Positions 6,672 to 16,043 of a stretch of DNA of 36,775 bases are shown here, piece by piece. Both the position numbers and the translations under genes were made by a program. The stretch is taken from IMG/VR virus record IMGVR_UViG_3300024344_000052, positions 1 through 36,775 of that record, one strand, 5' to 3'. Origin of the DNA: a virus. Numbering within the stretch: the first letter of the stretch is position 1; the number at the start of each line of letters is the position of its first letter. A model generated the notes under the pieces. The model was not told where the DNA came from. It saw nothing but the letters and a program-made list of their open reading frames with translations, and did not search any database.

Positions 6672-7430
6672 ATGACCAATAAAGATAAAAATAATTACCT
6701 ATCCAGAATGGATATCGTATTGGGAGACCGAAAAAAGTACCCCTTTGGCTTCTCTATGGGCTTTTCTCGCGGCACTATTAACCGCTTGTTTTCTATGGAA
6801 ATGGCTGGAAATATTGATACCTTCATGGCAATGCGCCACGCCGAAAACCTTTCCCTCGACTGGCTCCTGAACGGAATCGGAGCCCCCTACGTCACCCGGC
6901 TGACATCAACCGACAACACCACCGCGGAACTCATCACCCACCTGTTTGAAGGCGAGCCAATGGACTGGCAGGCGACAGTCCTCACCGACCAGATCACAAA
7001 CCTGGTGATCCTCAGTCAGCCAGCAATCTATGTCGTCGGTAAAAGAACGCTTGATTACACCCGGCTTGAAGTATTAACCGGCCCAGTCGGTGAGGGCACC
7101 TTGGAACTGTTGGATACCGCCGGTCTGACTTGCAAAGTAGCAAAGACCGACACACTCACCCTGCGCCGGGTGTTGTCCGGACAGATCGGCACCTATGCAC
7201 TACTCGAAAATCCAGGAATACTAAAAAATGCAGAGACACGAGCGCGACTCTCCACCGCGCAGATCGCAGAACCGAGAGCCCGCTACGACTCGTTCAGCAC
7301 GCTAAAAAAACCCGAAATACTACTGCTACAAAAATACCGCACCCTCAGCGCCAGCGATCAATCTGTGCTCAACGACATCTGCACCGTCCTCGCGGACCAC
7401 ACACTACCGAAAAAAGCCCAACAGGCCTAA
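6672..7430 (+). CDS. CI-type phage repressor (Phage_CI_repr-like HTH)
   Basis: A 252-residue protein on the strand opposite nearly all others. The N-terminal 70 residues (LGDRKKYPFGFSMGFSRGT, then SLDWLLNGIGAPY) match the Phage_CI_repr helix-turn-helix family. The remaining 180 residues do not show the Ala-Gly cleavage site and Ser/Lys dyad of an S24 peptidase that I could recognise. Induction may therefore not use RecA-stimulated self-cleavage and could instead rely on the antirepressor at 28.7-29.3 kb. No Shine-Dalgarno sequence is visible (TGTAAATAGAAA precedes the ATG), so translation may be leaderless or weak. It converges with the lipoprotein gene with a 4-base overlap. Confidence 0.82.
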   Translation: MTNKDKNNYLSRMDIVLGDRKKYPFGFSMGFSRGTINRLFSMEMAGNIDTFMAMRHAENLSLDWLLNGIGAPYVTRLTSTDNTTAELITHLFEGEPMDWQATVLTDQITNLVILSQPAIYVVGKRTLDYTRLEVLTGPVGEGTLELLDTAGLTCKVAKTDTLTLRRVLSGQIGTYALLENPGILKNAETRARLSTAQIAEPRARYDSFSTLKKPEILLLQKYRTLSASDQSVLNDICTVLADHTLPKKAQQA

Positions 7431-7702
7431 TGGCCTGACGCGGGCATCCCCTCAGCCCGGCAAATGGATTGCCACCACGGCGCTTGAGTCCGAATCGCAA
7501 TCAGCAACAGCTCACGTGTCGCCGGACTCCACTCATTACAATAACGATGGTGCGCCTCCAGCAAAGTCATCGCAGTATTTTCGAAATGAATAATAATCGG
7601 CTGCTCTGCATCACCCAGCTCGGATCGATCACTGAACAAAGAGCAACTGCTGAGTAACGCAGCGAATAAGGCAGAAAATAAAAAATTACGCAGCGTAGTC
7701 AT
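7427..7702 (-). CDS. Small lipoprotein at end of late operon
   Basis: A 91-residue protein with a lipoprotein signal (FLFSALFAALLSSCSLFS; lipobox LSSC, Cys20). AGAGAGG lies before the ATG. The mature part has EWSPATRELLLIAIRTQAPWW and no known domain. It follows the tail fibre genes, so it could be an outer-membrane lysis or superinfection-exclusion lipoprotein. It is longer than a typical Rz1 and no partner inner-membrane spanin lies beside it. Confidence 0.68.
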   Translation of the reverse strand: MTTLRNFLFSALFAALLSSCSLFSDRSELGDAEQPIIIHFENTAMTLLEAHHRYCNEWSPATRELLLIAIRTQAPWWQSICRAEGMPASGH

Positions 7703-7781
7703 AAAATCGCCTCTCTCAGATCGCGTCTAAGCCCCGAAACCGGGGCAGGGTATGCGTTGGCATCAACCAACTATCAAGCAC

Positions 7782-8411
7782 TTAGGCCCAAGTGACCAAA
7801 TCCACGGCCGCCGGGTCAACGGCAGCCCGGACCGCGGCCCGTTTTGAATCGTATGTCGCGTTGTGGGTCTGAACGTGCGCAACGCCGTCGGCAAAAACCT
7901 GGGCCATTTGCGCCGCCGTGTGAAATCGCTCAGTCTTTAACCCAGTGGCATCGGTACAGGTGTAATTGAGATCCACGCCTGCCTGGGCAGCACCGGAGAC
8001 GTTAATATGATCAAAAGGACTGGCAGAATCATACGTGTGAGCAGAACCCAGGGCACTGCTCACAAAACCCGCAGCCAGCGCCGCATTCCGCGACACTTTT
8101 AATGTCTCCAGATGAGCAGTCCGGTAATCGTCCAGATTTTCAGCCGCTGTTTTTACCCGCCAGGTGCCTGCATCTTTGATGAGTGTATCCGTCCAATTGC
8201 ACGTCAACGCCTGCCAGGATGGATCGTGTTGGACAATATGCCGCAGTCCACCTGAGTCGATAAAAAAGGCGGTGATTGCTGTCGCGTCAACAATATTCGC
8301 GCCATCAAAACGAAGGCTGGACAAGGGCGTATCATCAAAACCAACCGCCGAGATCCCAACAAACCCGACACCCCGACCGTTTACAATATCGTTATCTACT
8401 GTGTATATCAT
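7782..8411 (-). CDS. DUF4376-type tail fibre-associated protein
   Basis: A 209-residue protein. The C-terminal half (DYRTAHLETLKVSRNAALAA, HTYDSASPFDHINVSGAAQA, then DSKRAAVRAAVDP) matches the DUF4376 pattern seen in phage tail fibre and fibre-assembly proteins. The first 100 residues look like a small beta domain. It overlaps the stop of the fibre gene by 4 bases, so it probably joins or helps assemble the fibre. It is followed by two small hairpins (7732-7747 and 7756-7771) before the lipoprotein gene. Confidence 0.65.
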   Translation of the reverse strand: MIYTVDNDIVNGRGVGFVGISAVGFDDTPLSSLRFDGANIVDATAITAFFIDSGGLRHIVQHDPSWQALTCNWTDTLIKDAGTWRVKTAAENLDDYRTAHLETLKVSRNAALAAGFVSSALGSAHTYDSASPFDHINVSGAAQAGVDLNYTCTDATGLKTERFHTAAQMAQVFADGVAHVQTHNATYDSKRAAVRAAVDPAAVDLVTWA

Positions 8412-9379
8412 GCTGACACCTTAATTTTAATTTCCACGCCATTTTCGCCGGTAATCGAAGTCGTGTCGTAAACCTCGGTATTTATGCTGCACGAATATCG
8501 ACCCGTGATCGGAGACTCGAATAGGAAATGCTGCATCCCTTGCGTATGTGCGATCGTCGGAGCACTCAACGCGGCTAGATCCTGGCCGTTGTACCCGACC
8601 ATTAAATTATCGTGCTGTGTCGGCGTCCTCGCCCAATCGATAGTCATTGTTTTCTGCACGGATGTTGCGGTCACTGCAAAAGTAAACGCAGCAGCCGCGT
8701 CCAGCCGCTTGTTATTCGCCAGATCAGTGACGGTTGGCACAGTGCCGGCCGTACCGGTCACAACTTTTGCAAACAAAACATCCAGCACAGTGGAATCAAA
8801 CCCACCCCCAGATCCACCGTCCGGCGTCCCCACCATCCCGCCCGGAATGGTATCCACATCAGTTCCTTGTTGTGTGTAAATTTCCAGCGCCCCGGCGGTC
8901 ACCCGAGCGCGTAAATAGTAGGTACTGCTAACTGACAGATCGGCGCTGGTATAAGCAACTGTTTTAAACTTTTTAGTTCGCCCGGACTCCCCGGCGACAT
9001 CCTCCTCACCCAGCGACAGCACCACATTGGCCGGGATCGAAACCGTCCCGCCATTGGTTGCAATCGCCCCGGTCACCCCGGCTCGATTATCGGCCGTATC
9101 AATCGTCGGAAAATCCATCGCACCCAGCGCCTGAGAACCGGTCAAAATCTGAATCGCCTGGCTCAACTGGGTAAAATCGGCCTTCGTCGCATCCGGAGTC
9201 AGCCCCGCGTCCTCCACAACGCGGACCATTTCTTCTTGCAACATATTAAAAAAGTCCTGCCCCGGCACAGTGGCTTCAATGGCGCCCACCGGATTGCCCT
9301 TAGTGAAATAACCAGGCGTCCCCGGAGCCTCCGATGTCGGCAGCGTGGCCGCAGCCGACGGCGTGTCTACTCTATGCAT
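8408..9379 (-). CDS. Tail fibre protein
   Basis: A 323-residue protein. The N-terminus (MHRVDTPSAAATLP, GYFTKGNPVGAIEATV, then a QEEMVRVVEDAGLTPD helix and QLSQAIQ) is the baseplate-attachment region typical of Mu/P2-type tail fibres and collar fibres. The rest is Thr/Gly/Ser-rich beta structure, the receptor-binding end. The position after the gp48-like protein fits. Eight bases separate it from the upstream gene. Confidence 0.8.
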   Translation of the reverse strand: MHRVDTPSAAATLPTSEAPGTPGYFTKGNPVGAIEATVPGQDFFNMLQEEMVRVVEDAGLTPDATKADFTQLSQAIQILTGSQALGAMDFPTIDTADNRAGVTGAIATNGGTVSIPANVVLSLGEEDVAGESGRTKKFKTVAYTSADLSVSSTYYLRARVTAGALEIYTQQGTDVDTIPGGMVGTPDGGSGGGFDSTVLDVLFAKVVTGTAGTVPTVTDLANNKRLDAAAAFTFAVTATSVQKTMTIDWARTPTQHDNLMVGYNGQDLAALSAPTIAHTQGMQHFLFESPITGRYSCSINTEVYDTTSITGENGVEIKIKVSA

Positions 9380-9387
9380 AGTAACCT

Positions 9388-9972
9388 CTAGCTATAGCTA
9401 TATAGAACATGAGTGTGCCCTGGTTTTAACCGATCAATCACACACTCCAATAAATCATTCCCCCACGATCTCAATGGCTCAGTACACGCCGAATCAACCG
9501 TAAAATCCGTAATCGTATTCAGCGCCGCGTTGACTTGCCACGCCCAGGCCCACTCCTGGCCATTAATTCCCAATTGGCAATCAAGTTCGCAGTGATGCGG
9601 CCGATATTCCGTGATCGTAATCGCAAAACCCAACGCCGCCGCAATATCAATAAAATACTGACGGCTTTGCCCGCCAATTTCTATACGTTTTGCATGCAAT
9701 GCCCGCTGTCGCTCATCAACAGTATCAGGTGGCGTTGCGCACGGTTCCGGCAGGGCGTAGTACTGCTCCCACTCAAACAACAATTCGACCGCAGTGCGTG
9801 GGTCGGTCTCGTCGATAATATCCGCAGCCCGAGCCTCAACCCGCGCCAGCTCCTCGCCCAGGGCATCGATCAGATCATTGAACAAAACATCCTGCAGCAG
9901 CATTTCCCACAGCCGCCCAACGGGCAATAATGCCCGGATCAGATTGGCATAGTCTGTCGCTGAACGAATCAT
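9388..9972 (-). CDS. Mu gp48-like baseplate protein (DUF2313/YmfQ)
   Basis: MIRSATDYANLIRALLPVGR at the start, then a long helix with LGEELARVEARA and WEQYYALPEPC, is characteristic of DUF2313 (Mu gp48, YmfQ). It connects baseplate wedge to tail fibre in contractile phages. The ATG at 9972 overlaps the stop of the baseplate J gene (ATGA); an in-frame TTG five codons upstream is less likely. Confidence 0.85.
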   Translation of the reverse strand: MIRSATDYANLIRALLPVGRLWEMLLQDVLFNDLIDALGEELARVEARAADIIDETDPRTAVELLFEWEQYYALPEPCATPPDTVDERQRALHAKRIEIGGQSRQYFIDIAAALGFAITITEYRPHHCELDCQLGINGQEWAWAWQVNAALNTITDFTVDSACTEPLRSWGNDLLECVIDRLKPGHTHVLYSYS

Positions 9973-11048
9973 GGCAAAGTCTGCCAAGTGATTGTTCCAC
10001 GCTGCGCAATATTGCCCGTCGCCGGAGCGATATCGACTGTCGGAGAAACCACTTTATAGCCCGTAATCCCAGTCGAATGCTGAATCGCATCGCGCACATC
10101 GTTTAACGGCACAATGCCCTGGCCGTTGCCATCTTCGACCTGAGCCTGGCGTAAAAACAAATCGTCCAGATCGGCCGTCACAGCCGTCTGTACATCAGTG
10201 GTATTCGGCTTGATCTGAATCGTCATATTTTGCAGCAATTTAACCGGCGCAATCACAGACAACGAAGCCATCCCAGCCGGTCGCAACGTCTCAATATAAT
10301 CATTAACCGCCAGCACCTCGGCCGCATCCGGGATCAGATCCACATCGTTATCCCGCACAAAAAACACACCGACAGTTCCCAATCCTAGCCAGTTACTCAT
10401 CGACCAGGCCCGAGTCACCCCGGCCACTTCCAATGCCCAGTGCACATAATCATGTACATTACCGCCGTGCGGCGGACTGCGGTCCAGATCCCGAATACGG
10501 TCCCTATATGGCTCAACCAACTCCAAATCAGCCCCTCCGGTGAGCCCATTAGCATCCACGACACCCGAGCCATTCACCCCGGAAATCGGCGACACCAGAG
10601 AAAAACTCACCCCGGCATTGGCATTGGTAATTTGCCCAGTCGACAGCGCAGTCACCGGTACCGAAGCCGTCCCTCCGGAAATCGTCACTGCGCTGTCGGC
10701 CTGAACCTGGTTGCCATCCGAGCGCTGCAAAACCGTCAACGCCGGAATCTCCGCGCCATCCGTGCCCGTCATATCCACAAAACCCACAGACGGAGCGGCG
10801 ATTTTTTTAGCAATCCCGCGCCAGTTTCCATACCTCAGCAAATGCTCATCGTCCGCACTGTCCGGAACCACCTGCAGAGCGTTGTAATCCAAATGCCCGT
10901 GCAATTCATTGATCGCACCGACATAGGCATTGGATATTGCATTCAGGATATGCGCAGGCAAGCGCGGATCCGCGCCGGGTATCCGGCTCTCTAAATCTGT
11001 GAGCAGACGTTCCAGTTGAACGGGCAGGGTTGCGCGATTAAAAGCCAT
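9969..11048 (-). CDS. Baseplate J-like protein (Mu gp47 family)
   Basis: A 359-residue protein with the baseplate_J pattern: N-terminal RLLTDLESRIPGADPRLPAH, then NWRGIAKKIAAPSVGFVDMTG, the QRSDGNQVQADSAVTISGG beta region, and RSPPHGGNVHDYVHWALEV. It forms the baseplate wedge of the contractile tail. The start overlaps the gp46-like stop (TAATG). Confidence 0.92.
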   Translation of the reverse strand: MAFNRATLPVQLERLLTDLESRIPGADPRLPAHILNAISNAYVGAINELHGHLDYNALQVVPDSADDEHLLRYGNWRGIAKKIAAPSVGFVDMTGTDGAEIPALTVLQRSDGNQVQADSAVTISGGTASVPVTALSTGQITNANAGVSFSLVSPISGVNGSGVVDANGLTGGADLELVEPYRDRIRDLDRSPPHGGNVHDYVHWALEVAGVTRAWSMSNWLGLGTVGVFFVRDNDVDLIPDAAEVLAVNDYIETLRPAGMASLSVIAPVKLLQNMTIQIKPNTTDVQTAVTADLDDLFLRQAQVEDGNGQGIVPLNDVRDAIQHSTGITGYKVVSPTVDIAPATGNIAQRGTITWQTLP

Positions 11049-11506
11049 TAAGCAGACTCCAGCAAATACGGTAATTCCTCAGCATACTTTCCACCTTCAA
11101 CCAGAGGCATATCAATTGTGATCCCAAGCACCCCTGATCGGACCCACCGAGTCGTCACCGCCACCGAAATTGCCACCCCGCGATTAATAAAAAACTGCAG
11201 TGCCTCAATGCAATAGGTCTGTGCTTTTAATAGTGTTTCCTGCGTCTCTTTCGCATCGGCCAAAAGCCACAATAACGAACCCATCGAATCACGATCCGGA
11301 TCCTTATAAGACTCGGCCCAATGACCCTGGCGATTGGTCCCGTTCCCCGGTAACCGTTCGTCCACATCGGCCAGCTTGTCCGTAAACAGCGTATAAATCA
11401 CCGCAGACCGTAAACCGGTATCCGTCTTAATATCCGGACCCTCCATCAAAAGCCCAAATGAGCTGTTGACGATTGTATTCACAACATCAATGTATAAATC
11501 GGTCAT
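11048..11506 (-). CDS. Mu gp46-like baseplate protein
   Basis: A 152-residue protein with SAVIYTLFTDKLADVDERLP, then GHWAESYKDPDRDSMGSLLW and RGVAISVAVTTRWVR, typical of the GP46/gp25-like baseplate wedge family. It lies between gp45- and gp47-like genes as in Mu. The ATG overlaps the upstream stop (ATGA). Confidence 0.9.
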   Translation of the reverse strand: MTDLYIDVVNTIVNSSFGLLMEGPDIKTDTGLRSAVIYTLFTDKLADVDERLPGNGTNRQGHWAESYKDPDRDSMGSLLWLLADAKETQETLLKAQTYCIEALQFFINRGVAISVAVTTRWVRSGVLGITIDMPLVEGGKYAEELPYLLESA

Positions 11507-12009
11507 TTCGGCACGTCCGTATCGGCACCACCCGCCTGGACACCACCATGCACATGGTTGAGAAACGATATCCCGGATACGGTTATGTCTCCATTTGGGA
11601 CATCCACATTCGGCGTATCCAATACTATTTTATTGCTGGATTTTACGACCACATCCGGACACGTCACCGTCACTTTCGTCGCACACACCACATCCAGCAG
11701 ATTACCCTCTTTAAAAATCAGCGTATCGCCCTCGTGCGAGTACAAACCCACCTCGCCGGGCATATTCGCCTTTGTCCGATAGCGCCGATCATCAGCACAG
11801 ATAAAAACCGGATGCGAAGAATCCCCGCCGATCCGCAGCAGTATTCCTTCGGATCCGACGAGCGGATGCGACGTAAACCCATAGGCCCGAAATACCTCAA
11901 TTCCATCCAACGCCTTCTCGTTTTTCGTCACCACAGAAACCGTCTGCAAACCGCCACTGTCATCGACCGCAGTCACAACCGCCCGCAAAACCATCAAAGT
12001 CGTATTCAA
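11503..12009 (-). CDS. Mu gp45-like baseplate spike/assembly protein
   Basis: A 168-residue protein with EVFRAYGFTSHPLVGSEGIL and AEVGLYSHEGDTL-type segments (seen as MPGEVGLYSHEGDTLIFKE), characteristic of Mu gp45, the tail spike that pierces the host envelope. The C-terminus (SGISFLNHVHGGVQAG) has the HxH motif that binds iron in gpV/gp45 trimers. The start is a TTG overlapping the upstream stop (TTGA) behind GGGGGG; an ATG five codons later is the alternative. Confidence 0.88.
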   Translation of the reverse strand: MNTTLMVLRAVVTAVDDSGGLQTVSVVTKNEKALDGIEVFRAYGFTSHPLVGSEGILLRIGGDSSHPVFICADDRRYRTKANMPGEVGLYSHEGDTLIFKEGNLLDVVCATKVTVTCPDVVVKSSNKIVLDTPNVDVPNGDITVSGISFLNHVHGGVQAGGADTDVPK

Positions 12010-13028
12010 AACGACCCCCCATCCTCGGGGATTGGCAACAGATCAAAAGCCTGCGGCAAAGTTAGCTCGATATCACAATGAACCCCCTGGTCATCGATCA
12101 CATACGTGCAACCGGAAACCAGCAAATCACCATCGATACCAAAAAAAGGATCCTGCACCCGCACCAGCCGATTCGGCTCCCACAGTTTCGAACCCGCATA
12201 CCAGCCATAGACCGTATACGTGATCCGGGTACCGCGCCCAGCGCGCACATTCCGTTCCCACTGCGCCCGCTTTTTCAAAGATTCCCCGGCTCCTTGCTGC
12301 TCCGCATCGATGCGCAAAGGCCGGTATCGCTTGATACCCGCATCTTTAATAGCCGCCTTAGGCGTCGCCGCCTGCGTACCATTAAATTCATCGGTGCCCA
12401 CCGTCTGTCCGGCGACAAGATAGTCGCTGTAGCGATCCCGATCACTAAATAACCCGGACGCCTCCCGAATATTCTTGCCCAGCTCCAACGTCACCGGCAT
12501 TTTTTCAGTGCTTCGCTTGGTCAGAACCAGATCTCCTTGAGCATCACTGATCAACAAAATCCCTCGCTGCCGGGCTGCCCGTTCAATCGCATCAAACGCC
12601 GTTTCCGATTCCACTTCGAACCTGTCAAAAGGCTCGCCCACATCCGTGTCCGCAGTAACTTTGATACCAAAGGGCTTGCAAATATCTGTCGCGATCTGCG
12701 TCAAATCCTGCCCGTTGTACTGCTTATCCACCGCACTGCAATCCGCAAGATCTACGGTCTTGGCATCCCCGGAAACCGAGATTTCGTGAGAATCTGAATT
12801 ATAAGTAGGCACTATTTCAGAAACATAGCCCGAAATGACATTAACGCCGTCAATACTCAACCGGCAAACCGCCCCGCGCTTAATGGGCCGCGGCGTCCTT
12901 TGATCCGCCCACTTATCCGTATGAGAGATATCAAAAGACCCCGACACCTGCTCGATGGACCGGGATACCGTCACAGACTCCCAGCCGCCATAAATCTGGC
13001 CATCCACATGCAACGCGACATCATGCAT
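12006..13028 (-). CDS. Mu gp44-like baseplate hub (late control D/P protein)
   Basis: A 340-residue protein starting DVALHVDGQIYGGWESVTVS, with GSFDISHTDKW and GYVSEIVPTYNSDSHEISV, the hub fold of gp27/gpD type. RNLVAGQ-type strands follow (SDYLVAGQTVG). It forms the ring between tail tube and spike. It overlaps the gp43-like stop by 8 bases. Confidence 0.9.
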   Translation of the reverse strand: MHDVALHVDGQIYGGWESVTVSRSIEQVSGSFDISHTDKWADQRTPRPIKRGAVCRLSIDGVNVISGYVSEIVPTYNSDSHEISVSGDAKTVDLADCSAVDKQYNGQDLTQIATDICKPFGIKVTADTDVGEPFDRFEVESETAFDAIERAARQRGILLISDAQGDLVLTKRSTEKMPVTLELGKNIREASGLFSDRDRYSDYLVAGQTVGTDEFNGTQAATPKAAIKDAGIKRYRPLRIDAEQQGAGESLKKRAQWERNVRAGRGTRITYTVYGWYAGSKLWEPNRLVRVQDPFFGIDGDLLVSGCTYVIDDQGVHCDIELTLPQAFDLLPIPEDGGSF

Positions 13029-14343
13029 CGGTCAAAACCTCCAGAGCCTCGCCACCCGGCACAAATCCAGGGTGCGGTAAAGCGTTGCGGGCCACAATGC
13101 CCGCAGCCATATCCGCATCGCGGTACAAATCCCAGGCAATCGCCAAAGATGGACGCGTAACCAGCGGTCTATACTCCGTAATCGCCGGCAGATTCGCAGC
13201 GCGAATTTTTACATCCGCAACCACAGACGCCCGCAGATCAATCAACTGCGCAGAAATATGATCACCCGCGGTCGGCATCAACTGCTCGATGCGAGCCAAT
13301 AAATCAGATTGAGCCGCCAACGCCTGGTCACGACTCTCAAAAACCATCGGCGATAAATGCACCGCCTGGTCAACCAGTGGAATCACCAAATCATCCGGCC
13401 CACCGACCAAAACAACCGCCTCCGGCGTCGACCGCAAGCTGTCCGTATTACTCTCAAAATTCAAGCCGCCCGAAATCTGGCGAGCCATTTCAAACACCGC
13501 TGCCGTTTTTGCAAACTGCAACAATGCCTGGCGGTTTTTTTGTGACCGCAGCCCACTGGACGTCGAGGGGTTGCCACCATTCGTTAGCCGATCCACGCGA
13601 TTGACCAGCCGCCCATAAGCCCCAAAGGCCGCCAACGGCGTCGTCGCCAGCGCAGATATTCCCGCAATCGTACCCACAAACTGCCCCGCCAGCGCCGCCG
13701 GCGTCCGAATCAAAGTCTCGGCCGCATTACGCACATCCGACACCACCGACTTAACCGCGCTCACAGCGCCCAAAACCTCATCGATCGCCAACGTATCCAG
13801 CACCGCATCGACCTGATCCATCACATCATTAACCAGCTCCGTCGCAGCCTCCGCCACCCAGTCCGAAGCCTCCGACAAACTAAAGCCATCATCCAGATCC
13901 GCCGCATTCGCCACAGCCGATTCATCCGCAGCTTTCGAAACCTTTGCCGCCGTATCGGTTCGCGCCGTTGGATTCTTAATCGGCGCACCCTGGACAAACA
14001 CCAGGTCAAATCTCACCATGCCCGACTCACTGATCGAATGCGTCTGACTGCCAGGCAATACACTTACCGTTAGCTCCCCGAGCTTTGGATGAACTAATAG
14101 CCCAGGACCGGGCTTATTCAATAGCGCAACAAACTTATCACGCGCTGTGTGATACTCAGGGCCGATGATAAAGCCCGGCATGCGTATTTCGCCCGCGAAG
14201 AGGCCCATATCTTCGACATACGGAATATCCCGCAGTGGATACTCATGCACCACCTGTCTGCGACCCACTGGATCCTGCGTCTCGTTGGTGTGGAACTCCA
14301 TTCCACGAAACGACGCTACTCGCAAAGAATCCCGCCAGCTCAT
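13021..14343 (-). CDS. Mu gp43-like DNA circularisation N domain protein
   Basis: A 440-residue protein. The N-terminus (WRDSLRVASFRGMEFHTNET, then GRRQVVHEYPLRDIPYVEDMG and FIIGPEYHTARDKFVALLNKPG) matches the DNA_circ_N family (Mu gpN). Despite the name, family members are baseplate/tail proteins joining tape measure and hub. The C-terminal helical region is variable. The ATG overlaps the tape measure stop (ATGA). Confidence 0.9.
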   Translation of the reverse strand: MSWRDSLRVASFRGMEFHTNETQDPVGRRQVVHEYPLRDIPYVEDMGLFAGEIRMPGFIIGPEYHTARDKFVALLNKPGPGLLVHPKLGELTVSVLPGSQTHSISESGMVRFDLVFVQGAPIKNPTARTDTAAKVSKAADESAVANAADLDDGFSLSEASDWVAEAATELVNDVMDQVDAVLDTLAIDEVLGAVSAVKSVVSDVRNAAETLIRTPAALAGQFVGTIAGISALATTPLAAFGAYGRLVNRVDRLTNGGNPSTSSGLRSQKNRQALLQFAKTAAVFEMARQISGGLNFESNTDSLRSTPEAVVLVGGPDDLVIPLVDQAVHLSPMVFESRDQALAAQSDLLARIEQLMPTAGDHISAQLIDLRASVVADVKIRAANLPAITEYRPLVTRPSLAIAWDLYRDADMAAGIVARNALPHPGFVPGGEALEVLTDA

Positions 14344-16043
14344 TGGGTGCCGACTCCGGCCATTGCAGTGCCGCGTCCAGTCCGTACTTTCATGCCTTTG
14401 GCACTCTTCGTCTTGACTGATGCAGGCGCAAGTCCACCATCACTGGTTTGCTTGATTTCTATCAGTAAATTGGCCTCGGGTTGCTTGAAACTTAAGGGCG
14501 AAAACTCTGGAGTCTGTAACGCTGCGGCCTCAAATACTGCAGGTGATATGGGTTGCGCTGCCGGAGCCCTGTTGGGATCTCTGGGGCCTAGTCCATCTTG
14601 ATTCACTTGATTGAACGGTATATCTACACCGAATTCTTTTCCGCGAATTTTTCTTTCGACATCCGCAAAACTTGTACTGCCAATCTTGCTCAGTCCTTCA
14701 TAGAGATTCGCAACCACTTTGAGTGGTAATGCGAGTAGAGTCAGTGAATCAGCGATCTGTGTTAAAGCATTTAGAAACTTCTCAGCGAATTCAATCGCTG
14801 GCTCGAATGCCTTCGTTAGATTTTTGCCTATGTTTTTGGCAAACTCATCCAATTTACCCGATTTTTCCATCTCTTCAATCTTTTCAAGAAATGCTTGTAA
14901 TTTACCTTTGAGCAGATCGAAAACACCGTGACTTAATACTCTATTTGCAAACCTAGAAAATTGGTCACCCATAAGGTTGACCATACCATTCCAGGTTTTT
15001 GTGGATCTTAACGCGGCCCCCTTTGAACGCTTACCCATCTGATCAATAAGTAAAGTAATCTCTTTACGGGCTAACTTTCCTTTCGATGATGCCTCTTGAA
15101 GATCTTTTGTAGATCTACCTGTTGCTTTAGATAACAAATCCCAAACTCCGACCCCGCGTTCTATTAATTGCAGAGCTTCCTCCCCTTGTAATTTCTGTTT
15201 GCTCCACGCTTGGCCAACGGCCAGCAAAATTCCGTTGAGTGTTTCCTGCTTAGCTCCTAATGCAGCAGACTGATCGGCAATCGCCTGTAAAGACCCGTTC
15301 ATTGGATCAATACCAAAGGATTTCAATTTAATAAAAGCCTGCATTGTTTGCTGAATTGTAAAAGGTGTACGGGCTGCGAAATTTTCAATCCACTTCCTCG
15401 CAGTCTGTGCCTCTTTTACATTCCCTCGAAACAAAGTCGTCAATTGTGTGTTGAATTGCTCAAATTCAGCCGCCGTATCCAAAAAAAACCGCTTAAACAC
15501 AAAACCCAAAACCCCAAACGAAGCCGCAGCACCCACCGCACCTTTGCCAGCAACCCGCAAAGCACCACCGACTTTACCTAAGCCCTTACTAATACCTTTA
15601 AAAATTTTCAGCTTTGTTTCTAATCGTCCTAGCTTTCGATTCAAACGATCAGATTCGGTCGTTAACTTCCTTTGTGCATCACGCAGCTTTCGAGTATTCG
15701 TTCCCGCTTTCGTCAATGATCGCCGCAGTCGTTCCAGTTGCTGGGTTTCTTCAGAAAGTTTCCGCTTAAGTTGCCCGGCTTTTCTTTTGGCGTCGTTGAA
15801 CTGCTTGGTCAACGCCTTCGTGGGTTTTGCTGTGGACTTGAACTGTCGCGCCAGGCGCGACGCATCTTTCGTGGCCTCTTCGAATTTCTTCGATGATTCG
15901 CTGGTTCTTTTTTTCAGCTTCTTGAAATTTTCAATCGCTTGCTTTTGCTCACCGAGCTTTTTTAAAGCGTCCCGAGTTTTCTTCAAAGGGGCCGACATCT
16001 TGTCGATGGCCTCCAGAATGATCGATGTTTTTAACTCAGCCAT
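14340..16043 (-). CDS. Tape measure protein
   Basis: A protein of about 567 residues. Residues 1-160 are Lys-rich coiled coil (KTRDALKKLGEQKQAIENFK and similar). The central part (ARTPFTIQQTMQAFIKLKSF, then GILLAVGQAWSKQKLQGEEA and QLIERGVGVWDLL) is the conserved tape-measure domain. A hydrophobic helical segment follows (FLNALTQIADSLTLLALPLK). It sets tail length and is ejected with DNA. I chose ATG 16043 (MAELKTS), which overlaps the end of the frameshifted chaperone; a TTG five codons upstream also exists. By eye the stretch 14.6-15.5 kb is more AT-rich than flanking tail genes. Confidence 0.9.
   Translation of the reverse strand: MAELKTSIILEAIDKMSAPLKKTRDALKKLGEQKQAIENFKKLKKRTSESSKKFEEATKDASRLARQFKSTAKPTKALTKQFNDAKRKAGQLKRKLSEETQQLERLRRSLTKAGTNTRKLRDAQRKLTTESDRLNRKLGRLETKLKIFKGISKGLGKVGGALRVAGKGAVGAAASFGVLGFVFKRFFLDTAAEFEQFNTQLTTLFRGNVKEAQTARKWIENFAARTPFTIQQTMQAFIKLKSFGIDPMNGSLQAIADQSAALGAKQETLNGILLAVGQAWSKQKLQGEEALQLIERGVGVWDLLSKATGRSTKDLQEASSKGKLARKEITLLIDQMGKRSKGAALRSTKTWNGMVNLMGDQFSRFANRVLSHGVFDLLKGKLQAFLEKIEEMEKSGKLDEFAKNIGKNLTKAFEPAIEFAEKFLNALTQIADSLTLLALPLKVVANLYEGLSKIGSTSFADVERKIRGKEFGVDIPFNQVNQDGLGPRDPNRAPAAQPISPAVFEAAALQTPEFSPLSFKQPEANLLIEIKQTSDGGLAPASVKTKSAKGMKVRTGRGTAMAGVGTQ

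Noticed and set aside
7732-7771. Two hairpins between DUF4376 and lipoprotein genes as a terminator
   Set aside because: Neither has a U-tract on the minus strand.
10440-10994. Plus-strand ORF of 184 codons
   Set aside because: Antisense shadow of the baseplate J gene with low-complexity Arg/His content.
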